A program made the position numbers and the translations under genes. 5,923 nucleotides of DNA from Candidatus Equibacterium intestinale (GTDB lineage Bacteria; Bacteroidota; Bacteroidia; Bacteroidales; UBA932). The stretch spans positions 1 to 5,923 of the forward strand of contig JAGHVP010000220.1 in NCBI GenBank assembly GCA_018064305.1. The letters are read 5' to 3'. The number at the start of each line of letters is the position of its first letter. Positions within the stretch are counted from its first letter, which is position 1. Positions 1-5,923 of the stretch are shown here, piece after piece. The notes below the pieces were generated by a model, which saw nothing but the letters and a program-made list of their open reading frames with translations, had not been told where the DNA came from and searched no databases.

Positions 1-1609
1 GATAGAAACGGTCTGTACAAGGTTTTTCTGAATAGTACTGGATTGAATTGATGCGGAGCAGATAGGTGTCGGGCTGGGGATTCCTCCATACCATCTTCAC
101 ATGGTGCCTGCCTTCAGGCATCAGATATTTCCAGGCAGGCTCGAGCTTGCGCTCGGTGCCCTTCATGGGAAGGATCGAAACCTGGTCGAGCTCACCATCT
201 ATCCACACTTCGATCTCTGCGACGTAGCGGTCGGTCTGCTCTGCAAGTGCAAATACTTCCGAGCCCACGTGTTTCTTTGAAACTCGTGCCGCATAGTCTG
301 CGCTGATACCGCGGAGGCACACGAGATTACCCCAGATAACAAATCCGTTACCATAAAAGTCGAATTCATATTCATCCGACATCCAAGCGTCTTTCTGGTC
401 GCGGAAGATGGGGTAGGTGCTGGTGAAGTTCTGCTCGAGTGGCAGTACTTCTGCCTTCTTGCAAGGGATGGTCACATTCTCTTCAGCCACCTCGCCGCCT
501 GCAAGCTCTATGAATTGCAACGCCTGGTCGTAAGAATATTGTGAACCCTTTTCAAGAGAAACGTCGGTTCCTTCGAAATCAAGATTCCAGATTTCGCTGA
601 GAGGCTCGCGCCATTCATCAGGTATGCCGCTGTAGCCCAGGACCACGCCAAGCACACCGCCCACTGTGGCGGGGTTGCAGTCGGAGTCGTTGCCGCAGCG
701 GGTTGCAATCTCTATCGAGCGGGCAAAGTCGCCGCCACCATAGAGAAGGCCCATTGCCACATATGCAGAATTTATCTTCGCATCGATGTTGAAGCTCAGG
801 AAAACGCCTTTCGGACAGCCGGTGTCGCTTCCCCATTTCTTCTGTATCTCGAACCATGCCTGCTGCCAGTCATCGTGATACTTGCTGTGGAAAACCCTTA
901 CATCATTGACACACTGCCAGAAGGTGCTTTCCTCCGGGATGGGGGCAAGTGCCATGTCAAGTATCTTTGCAGGGTCATTCTCAACAAAGGCGGCTGAATA
1001 GAGGCCTGAGACAAAAGCACCGCCGTAGAAACCGTCGCCGCTGTTCATGATATGTCCCACGCGCTGCGCCATGTCCATGGCCTGCGGCATCATTCCAGGT
1101 GTGCAGAGACCTATGAAATCAGCTTCAATCTGGAAGTCCAGGTCATCGGCGTGGGGGTTGTTGAGCCAGTTGCCCGATTCTGGAGGCATGATGCCCTGAC
1201 GCACATTGTAACGGCCGGCCTGGTTGGCATGTGCCAGATGATATTCTGCGTATGCAAAACGCTTTGCAAGGGAATCTGCCGTTGCATCGATACCCATCTG
1301 CTGGAATGCCTCTGCGAAAGTGAGGTCGTTGTAGACATCGTCGAAGAGGCCGGGCTTCACGTCCCACCAGTATTTGACATATCCGTCGCCCCATCCTATG
1401 GGCTGGCTTTCGGGAATGATGGTGCCGCAGAACTTGAATTCTGTGGGTGCGCCGAACACCACTCCTATGGTCTGGCCTGCCCATCCTCCCTTGATCTTGT
1501 CCATGAGTGTCTCTTTCGACATTGTCACGGACTCCGGTGCGGGAGTGGTCGTGGTGCAGGCGGCAGCCACTATGAGGAGAAGTACAAGTATCAGATTATT
1601 TCGCTTCAT
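1..1609 (-). CDS. ADP-ribosylglycohydrolase-family lipoprotein with C-terminal beta-sandwich (ARH-1), 3' end cut by window edge
   Basis: The frame is open from the ATG at 1609 to the left edge: 536 full codons, no stop. The start is chosen because it gives a lipoprotein signal: MKRNN, a hydrophobic stretch, then VAAAC with Cys18. An ARH-fold domain spans about residues 33-375. It opens with KGGWAGQTIGVVFG (40-53), the usual N-terminal glycine-rich helix. It carries DDVYNDLTF (90-98) where classical members have T-D-D-T, a DDLDFQIEADF block (155-165), TPGM (170-173), and GNDSDCNPATVGG (306-318), matching the second metal-binding motif (D308, D310). Residues about 385-530 look like a galactose-binding-type beta-sandwich (GNGFVIWGNLVCLRG at 420-434, AEIEVWIDGE at 464-473). 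The family typically hydrolyses N- or O-linked ADP-ribosyl or ribosyl bonds with two Mg ions; the actual substrate here is inferred only. It overlaps the upstream ARH gene by 14 nt. The C-terminal domain already looks nearly complete, so probably few residues are missing. Family assignment is firm, specificity is not. Confidence 0.88.
   Translation of the reverse strand, partial: MKRNNLILVLLLIVAAACTTTTPAPESVTMSKETLMDKIKGGWAGQTIGVVFGAPTEFKFCGTIIPESQPIGWGDGYVKYWWDVKPGLFDDVYNDLTFAEAFQQMGIDATADSLAKRFAYAEYHLAHANQAGRYNVRQGIMPPESGNWLNNPHADDLDFQIEADFIGLCTPGMMPQAMDMAQRVGHIMNSGDGFYGGAFVSGLYSAAFVENDPAKILDMALAPIPEESTFWQCVNDVRVFHSKYHDDWQQAWFEIQKKWGSDTGCPKGVFLSFNIDAKINSAYVAMGLLYGGGDFARSIEIATRCGNDSDCNPATVGGVLGVVLGYSGIPDEWREPLSEIWNLDFEGTDVSLEKGSQYSYDQALQFIELAGGEVAEENVTIPCKKAEVLPLEQNFTSTYPIFRDQKDAWMSDEYEFDFYGNGFVIWGNLVCLRGISADYAARVSKKHVGSEVFALAEQTDRYVAEIEVWIDGELDQVSILPMKGTERKLEPAWKYLMPEGRHHVKMVWRNPQPDTYLLRINSIQYYSEKPCTDRFY
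1596..1609 (-). promoter_or_regulatory. 14-nt start/stop overlap between the two ARH genes (probable translational coupling)
   Basis: On the minus strand ATGAAGCGAAATAA is read in two frames. It ends ARH-2 as Tyr-Glu-Ala-Lys-stop and begins ARH-1 as Met-Lys-Arg-Asn-Asn. No clear Shine-Dalgarno precedes the ATG (CAGGTTT lies just upstream). A terminating ribosome could therefore feed the downstream start, giving linked production of the two enzymes. The overlap is seen directly; coupling is inferred. Confidence 0.6.
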
Positions 1610-3563
1610 AAACCTGAAGTTCTGTTATTGAAATGAATGAAGGTACATTCTTGGTGTATTTGTTCCAGTGTACAAGTATTGCATCGTCACCTATGACGCG
1701 GATGGCGGTGGTGGTGACGGGCTGGAAGCGGAATACGAATTCTGCGAAGTGTGGCTGGATGAATACAGCGTCGCTCTCGGGCAGGGCGGGGGTGACATCT
1801 GTCTGAACCTCGTGCCATTCACCGTCTGTGCCAAGAGCCTCGACGTGCATGTTGCTGTACCAGCCGCCGAACTCCTCGAGACATCCGTAGTGGAAAGAGA
1901 CCATATTGGTGGTGACGGGCTCTGCCCATCTGTATCCGAAGTAGTCCTGCCTGGGTGCAATCGATTTCTCTTCAAGTGAATAGAATGAAGAGCCGGGACC
2001 GTCCAGCACACCGTCGCGGATTACATCCACGTTTCCTGCATAGAATGAATGCGATACGGTGGTCCAGCAAGAGTCGAGCACTTCGAAATTGGTGTTCTTT
2101 GCAAGAGACAGGATCTCTTCTGCCTCAGGCGCAAGGTTGCGGCCTCTTACCGTAAGCTGGAATTTCTTTGAAATCTCTTTCTTCCCATCGCTCAGTGTGA
2201 GGATGATTTCAAATATACCGACTTCTTCAGTTGTGCCGGTGAGACGTCCGTTGTCAAATGAAAGACCTTCGGGCAGGATGCCGCCTGAAAGCTTCCAGTC
2301 GTAGTTACGGTTGGTGACACATGCAAAATCGTAATCCACTGGCTCTCCTGCCACAATCCTGGGGTTGGGACCCACACAGAACTCGAGGGGGGCATGGAAC
2401 TTGGCCTTGGTGTTGATGCGGTACCATTCTTCGCCCTTCTTCACGAAGCGTTTTCCACCACGTGCCAGAATCACTTTGGTTGCAAGCTCGGTGGTGCGGT
2501 CGATAAGGTCTTCTATCGATGCGTCAGGCATGTCGTAGCGGGTGACGTTGATGTAGCGGTCGTTGAAAGGTTTGGTCCAATGGTCGAAAGGCATAGAGCG
2601 GTCGGTGGGGACTGCGGCTGCGCCTTTGATGACTCCGAGCAGACCGCAGATTGTAGCTGTCTGGTTGTCGGCGTCAAATCCGAGAGCACATCCTATGAGG
2701 AGAGTCTTGTCGATATCTCCGTTACCGTAGAGCAGGGCAAGGATTCCCATCGCACCGTTAAGGTCGGCGTTCCAGATGGTCTTTGTCTCGTCGGGCTCGT
2801 TTACATAGTATTTGTCTGCAATGTATTTGCGGGCGGTCTTCCAGTCATCGGGATTGTTATGATAGAAATCAAGGCACTCATTGATGATGGTGTAGAATCT
2901 GTCATCTTTAGGAAGATAGCTCTGGGCATGCTTTACAAGGGTCTCGATGTCAGACTCGAAGAATGCCTCGGAGTACATTGCGCCGTATACCACTGTGGGT
3001 GAAGTGGCCCACGAATCGCTGGTGATGCGGGCAGCCCAGTCAGATATGCCTGCTGCATACTCGGGCATGCCTGGTGCGGTGTATCCCCATATCTCGTTGA
3101 TGAGTTGTGGGTCGATTTGGAACCAGTGAGGGCTGAAGCGCTGGTCTCCTGTGAAAGGAGGGGTGAGGCCGTAATGCATAAGACCGAGGGTTGCACGGTT
3201 TGCAAGCCAAACGCGGTCGCGGATATGGTACATCCAGCCTTCGCGGATCTGTTCGTAAGTGGGTTCCACACCATATTTCTCCATCATCATGAGATAGAGA
3301 TATTCAACATCGGTATCGTCGTCTGAGAAAGCACCGTCAACTTCAGTCATCTTGTGGATTGCCTTGTCGAACACGAACGGGCCTTCGCCGGGCTCTTCAA
3401 TGAAATCATTTTCATATTCAAGCCCGTAGATATTGCCCACCATCTGACCGAGCCATGCACCGGCTATGCGGTCGCGCAGTTCGGCACGTGAAATCACCTT
3501 CTTCTCTCCGCAGGAAGTGAGGATCAGCGCCGCAGCTGCAAGTATTGTGATAAATCTTTTCAT
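1596..3563 (-). CDS. ADP-ribosylglycohydrolase-family lipoprotein with Ig-like and discoidin-like domains (ARH-2)
   Basis: This is a complete 655-aa protein. The start gives a lipoprotein signal (MKRFITI, hydrophobic core, LTSC with Cys18) and lies 6 nt after the susD-like stop. An ARH-fold domain covers about residues 24-370: RIAGAWLGQMVGNIYGLEY (32-50) is the N-terminal helix, SDDDTDVEY (80-88) is a near-classical first metal motif, and GFDADNQTAT (295-304) is the second (D297, D299). Residues about 398-472 resemble a putative-Ig (He_PIG) domain, with the typical LPEGLSFDNGRLTGT run (430-444). Residues about 475-655 look like a discoidin / F5/8 type C jelly roll that could bind a carbohydrate. 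Family members hydrolyse ribosyl-linked bonds using two Mg ions. Together with SusC/D this suggests a surface or periplasmic enzyme releasing sugar from an imported glycoside; that role is inferred. It is a diverged paralogue of the downstream ARH gene: both share the order APGM/TPGM, MYSEAFF/LYSAAFV, a DDW motif and LLYGNGD/LLYGGGD. No frameshift or truncation is seen. Confidence 0.9.
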   Translation of the reverse strand: MKRFITILAAAALILTSCGEKKVISRAELRDRIAGAWLGQMVGNIYGLEYENDFIEEPGEGPFVFDKAIHKMTEVDGAFSDDDTDVEYLYLMMMEKYGVEPTYEQIREGWMYHIRDRVWLANRATLGLMHYGLTPPFTGDQRFSPHWFQIDPQLINEIWGYTAPGMPEYAAGISDWAARITSDSWATSPTVVYGAMYSEAFFESDIETLVKHAQSYLPKDDRFYTIINECLDFYHNNPDDWKTARKYIADKYYVNEPDETKTIWNADLNGAMGILALLYGNGDIDKTLLIGCALGFDADNQTATICGLLGVIKGAAAVPTDRSMPFDHWTKPFNDRYINVTRYDMPDASIEDLIDRTTELATKVILARGGKRFVKKGEEWYRINTKAKFHAPLEFCVGPNPRIVAGEPVDYDFACVTNRNYDWKLSGGILPEGLSFDNGRLTGTTEEVGIFEIILTLSDGKKEISKKFQLTVRGRNLAPEAEEILSLAKNTNFEVLDSCWTTVSHSFYAGNVDVIRDGVLDGPGSSFYSLEEKSIAPRQDYFGYRWAEPVTTNMVSFHYGCLEEFGGWYSNMHVEALGTDGEWHEVQTDVTPALPESDAVFIQPHFAEFVFRFQPVTTTAIRVIGDDAILVHWNKYTKNVPSFISITELQVYEAK

Positions 3564-3569
3564 AGGGAA

Positions 3570-5126
3570 TTAAATTCCGTAACCGGGATTCTGCTTGAGG
3601 TTGGGGTTTGAACCGATCATCTGCTCAGGGATGGGGAATATGAGCACATGCTCGTCGCACTCATCCTTTGCCCACCATTTCCTGAGGTATTTGCCGAAGC
3701 GGATAAGGTCCTGACGTTCCCATCCCTCGATTGCCAGTTCGTGCTGACGCTCGATAAGGAGGTTGTCGAGTGTAAGATGTGCGGCAGTCATGGGTTGGAG
3801 ACCGGCCCTTGTACGGATAGCCTTGAATTCTGCCACATCTGCTGCGGCTGCAGCCTTGTTCTGGCGTACGAGAGCCTCTACGTACATGAGCACTACGTCT
3901 GCATAGCGCATCAGGATGAAGTCGTTCTCCATGCTGATCTGATAGCTGTTGAGTGTACCGTCGCTCTGGTAGGGCCATTTGATGATGCGGGCACCGTCAA
4001 GACGGTCGAGACCGTTCTTGTATTTGTCTTCGCTGATGTTGATATCCTCGAGAGAGTAGTCTTTCATGATAGGCTTACCGTCGGTGTCGACACCTGCGCT
4101 GTACTGCCAGCGTTTTCCATTGGTGTCGTATACATCTCCGAAGAGCCATGTCGCAGCCTTGCGGAGGTCGCCCTGCTCGTATGTAGCCATGAAGTCGGGC
4201 TGGCCCATGAATGTTCCGTTCCAGGTGTCACCGATAGACCAGATCTTTGCAAGGTCACTGTTTAGTGTAATGGCGAAAGGATAGAAACAGCTCTTTGTGT
4301 AGACGCTGCTGTAGGGGATTGCGAAGATTGCCTCGGGTGAGTTCTCGTTGTTGATCTTGAAGTTGTCCTTGTAGTCTGAAGTGAGCGAGAAATGGCCGCT
4401 TTCGATGATAGACTTGCAAACCTGCTCTGCTTCTGCCCAGCGTGCCCTGCCTGTCCAGACCTCTGAGTTCAGATAGATCTTTGCAAGGAGGAACTTGGCC
4501 ATGTCCTTGGTTACGCGGCCGTATGTCTCTGCTGAAGGAACTTCGGTGAGGAATTCGATGTTGTCGTTGATCTCCTTCTCGATCCACTCGAGCATCTCTG
4601 TGCGGGGTTTCTGCTCGGGATAGCCTGTCTCTGCCTTGTTTACAGAATAGGGAACGTTGCCGAAGCAGTCCACTGCCAGGAGGTAGTAGTATGCGCGGAG
4701 CACTTTGATGTCTGCGATATTCTTGATCTTGCCTTCAGTGAGCTCGCCTGAATTCTCAAGAGAATAGATGGCGTCGTTGCAGGCTGAAATGCCGTTGAAA
4801 CAGAATTCCCATCCCAGGCGGACAAGTTTGTTGCTGGTGGGGATTTCGTGGCGCTGGAGCTCGCCGTAGCGGGGCTCTCCCCAGCTGCCGTCCCATGATT
4901 TGGGAACTGCCACCTCGTCTGACACCTGCATTATGAGTGTCCACATGCTCTGCTCGGCACCCCAGTTCTGAAGCATGGTGTAGGGGCGGGCTGTATAGAG
5001 GGCGAGGTTGTTGTCATCACTGAGGAATACATCCTTGGGGATCTGTGAGTAAATCTGCTCATCAAGATTAGTGCAACTTGCCAGAACAAGGACGGTTGCA
5101 AAAACTGCTGTAAATATCTTTTTCAT
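3570..5126 (-). CDS. SusD-like surface glycan-binding lipoprotein (RagB/SusD family)
   Basis: This 518-aa protein has the usual length for the family. MKKIFTAVFATVLVLASC is a lipoprotein signal with Cys18, followed by TNLDEQ, where acidic residues near the Cys suit surface export. The N-terminal SusD half includes NGISACNDAIY (111-121) and the TPR-like segment LRAYYYLLAVDCFGNVPY (143-160). The C-terminal RagB/SusD half has FILMRYADVVLMYVEAL (403-419), IERQHELAIEGWERQDLIR (458-476) and the closing FPIPEQMIGSNPNLKQNPGY (497-516), all hallmarks of the family. SusD-like proteins form the lid over the SusC channel and bind the ligand at the outer-membrane surface. It begins 12 nt after the SusC-like stop and is followed 6 nt later by the first ARH gene, so co-transcription is expected. 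The ligand cannot be read from sequence. Family assignment is very secure. Confidence 0.97.
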   Translation of the reverse strand: MKKIFTAVFATVLVLASCTNLDEQIYSQIPKDVFLSDDNNLALYTARPYTMLQNWGAEQSMWTLIMQVSDEVAVPKSWDGSWGEPRYGELQRHEIPTSNKLVRLGWEFCFNGISACNDAIYSLENSGELTEGKIKNIADIKVLRAYYYLLAVDCFGNVPYSVNKAETGYPEQKPRTEMLEWIEKEINDNIEFLTEVPSAETYGRVTKDMAKFLLAKIYLNSEVWTGRARWAEAEQVCKSIIESGHFSLTSDYKDNFKINNENSPEAIFAIPYSSVYTKSCFYPFAITLNSDLAKIWSIGDTWNGTFMGQPDFMATYEQGDLRKAATWLFGDVYDTNGKRWQYSAGVDTDGKPIMKDYSLEDINISEDKYKNGLDRLDGARIIKWPYQSDGTLNSYQISMENDFILMRYADVVLMYVEALVRQNKAAAAADVAEFKAIRTRAGLQPMTAAHLTLDNLLIERQHELAIEGWERQDLIRFGKYLRKWWAKDECDEHVLIFPIPEQMIGSNPNLKQNPGYGI

Positions 5127-5138
5127 ATCCTTGACGAT
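5127..5138 (-). promoter_or_regulatory. SusC-SusD intergenic junction with weak purine-rich element
   Basis: The 12-nt gap reads ATCGTCAAGGAT on the minus strand, directly before the susD-like ATG. AAGGA resembles a Shine-Dalgarno core but sits only 1 nt from the start codon, closer than the usual spacing, so it may not act as one. Bacteroidota generally rely little on Shine-Dalgarno pairing. The gap leaves no room for a terminator or promoter, which supports one transcript for the receptor pair. Confidence 0.4.
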
Positions 5139-5923
5139 TTAGAAGAGGAACTTGGCTCCGAGGGTGAACACCCTGGTGCGGGGATAATAGCTGAGGCCCT
5201 CGATGCCGGGGGTGAGGCCTGAGAGGCTGACCTCGGGGTCAATACCGCTGTAGCCTGTGATTGTAAGGAGGTTCTGACCTGTGAGATAGAGGGAGAGACC
5301 TTTGATGACAGCGTTGTCGAAGTGGAAGTCGTATGCTGCAGACACATTGTCGAGCTTGACATAAGTCGCATCCTCGAGATACTTGTCACAGTATGTAACC
5401 TTGCCTGTGAAGTCGGTGTTGTCGAGCCATGTAGAAAGGATGTTCTTCTGACCGAATTCGGTGATGTTCTCATACACGGCCTTCATCTGGTTGAACACCT
5501 TGCCGCCGATAGAGCTGCGGATGGTTGCGCTGAGTGAGAAGTTGCCGAAGCGGAGTGAGTTGCTCCAGCCGAGGGTGCAGATGGGATATGCCGAACCGAG
5601 GTTGGGCCAGAGTTCCTCAACTGCCTGCTTGGTCTTGATAGCGCCGCTCGATTTGATCTCTACATATTCAGGGCAGTAGAAAGTACCGATGCTTTCGCCC
5701 TCTACAAGCCTCTGGCTGTACACTCCGAGAGGTGTGTTGAGCCAGCCCACTCTGTATTCCTGTCCCTGGAACTCTTCGTTGGTGAACTTCACGAGCTTGT
5801 TGCTGTTGTGTGCGAAGGTGAGGGTGGTGTTCCATGAGAACTGCTTGGTCTTCACGGGGATTGCATTCACCATTACCTCGATACCGCTGTTCACGATTGC
5901 ACCCACGTTTGTGAAGAGCTCTG
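5139..5923 (-). CDS. SusC/RagA-like TonB-dependent outer-membrane receptor, C-terminal part
   Basis: The frame is open from the right edge to a TAA at 5139-5141, giving 260 readable residues, about the last quarter of a protein that is usually near 1000 aa. The apparent GTG start at 5906 is internal: the frame continues upstream as E-L-F-T-N before VGAIVNSGIEV. Evidence for SusC is the C-terminal beta-barrel pattern: NVGAIVNSGIEVMVNAIPV (5-23), FSWNTTLTFAHNSNKLV (28-44), LGWSNSLRFGNFSLSATIR (117-135), YVKLDNVSAAYDF (187-199), LYLTGQNLLTITGYSGIDPE (211-230) and the terminal YPRTRVFTLGAKFLF (246-260), which ends in Phe as outer-membrane barrels do. SusC-like receptors import SusD-bound ligands into the periplasm using TonB energy. 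The plug, TonB box and any carboxypeptidase-like domain lie outside the window. It is the most upstream gene seen, so the operon promoter is probably further right. Confidence 0.95.
   Translation of the reverse strand, partial: ELFTNVGAIVNSGIEVMVNAIPVKTKQFSWNTTLTFAHNSNKLVKFTNEEFQGQEYRVGWLNTPLGVYSQRLVEGESIGTFYCPEYVEIKSSGAIKTKQAVEELWPNLGSAYPICTLGWSNSLRFGNFSLSATIRSSIGGKVFNQMKAVYENITEFGQKNILSTWLDNTDFTGKVTYCDKYLEDATYVKLDNVSAAYDFHFDNAVIKGLSLYLTGQNLLTITGYSGIDPEVSLSGLTPGIEGLSYYPRTRVFTLGAKFLF

Larger units (their letters stand above)
1..5923 (-). other. PUL operon segment: susC-like, susD-like, ARH-2, ARH-1
   Basis: All four genes point the same way with junctions of +12, +6 and -14 nt, and essentially every base is coding. 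The gene order (receptor, binding lipoprotein, then enzymes) is the standard PUL order. Neither the promoter/regulator side (right) nor the operon end (left) is in view. No sigma factor, hybrid two-component sensor, kinase, permease or conventional glycoside hydrolase is included, so the rest of the pathway must be read from flanking sequence. Confidence 0.85.

Noticed and set aside
1..1609. Possible pseudogene or frameshift, since no complete gene frame is evident at the left end
   Set aside because: Reading the minus strand from 1609 gives 536 uninterrupted codons with conserved motifs throughout. The missing stop is explained by the window boundary.
1052..1636. 194-codon open frame on the plus strand, opposite the ARH-1 5' region
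   Set aside because: It is antisense to a clearly conserved lipoprotein gene. The product is rich in Cys and His with no recognisable domain or signal. GC-rich third positions in the real gene leave the opposite frame open by chance.
2394..3002. 202-codon open frame on the plus strand, opposite ARH-2
   Set aside because: It mirrors the conserved ARH catalytic domain. Its translation shows no family motif and has an odd, Val- and Cys-rich composition. It is treated as a shadow frame.
3566..3578. 13-bp perfect palindrome (GGAATT, one base, AATTCC) over the susD-like stop codon
   Set aside because: It is too short and AT-rich to be a terminator, lacks a T-tract, and lies in an operon junction only 6 nt from the next start. 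It is likely chance.
3648..4265. 205-codon open frame on the plus strand, opposite the SusD-like gene
   Set aside because: It lies antisense to the conserved C-terminal SusD half, with no start context, domain or neighbour on that strand to support it.
5139..5906. Short 255-codon gene starting at a GTG
   Set aside because: The frame stays open upstream to the window edge, and the residues before the GTG continue the SusC barrel pattern. It is the 3' end of a large receptor, not a small gene.

Overview
The window is a slice of a Bacteroidales-type polysaccharide utilisation locus (PUL) lying wholly on the minus strand. The lineage call rests on a SusC-like TonB-dependent receptor followed directly by a SusD-like lipoprotein, lipoprotein signal peptides of the form MKK/MKR...C, no strong Shine-Dalgarno sites, and mid-range GC with GC-rich third codon positions. 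A gut Bacteroidales (Bacteroides, Parabacteroides, Alistipes or Muribaculaceae type) fits. The sequence alone does not fix the genus.

In transcription order (right to left): (1) the last 260 residues of a SusC-like outer-membrane receptor, whose start lies beyond the right edge; (2) a complete SusD-like surface glycan-binding lipoprotein of 518 aa; (3) a complete 655-aa lipoprotein with an ADP-ribosylglycohydrolase (ARH)-fold domain, a putative-Ig (He_PIG-like) domain and a discoidin-like C-terminal domain (ARH-2 below); (4) a second ARH-family lipoprotein with a different C-terminal beta-sandwich (ARH-1 below), which runs off the left edge with at least 536 codons and no stop. The junctions are 12 nt, 6 nt and a 14-nt overlap, so the four genes almost certainly share one transcript. 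No promoter, terminator, RNA gene, mobile element, CRISPR array or non-coding stretch above 12 nt is visible.

Working model (inference): SusC/SusD capture and import a small glycoside or oligosaccharide, and the two ARH-fold lipoproteins cut glycosidic bonds in it at the cell surface or in the periplasm. ARH-family enzymes classically hydrolyse bonds to the anomeric carbon of ribose using two Mg ions. This points to a ribosyl- or ADP-ribosyl-containing ligand, or to another glycoside if the fold has been repurposed. Both proteins depart from the classical metal-site motifs, so the substrate is open. The unusual point is that the only candidate enzymes in view are two diverged ARH paralogues with different accessory domains, and no conventional glycoside hydrolase is present.
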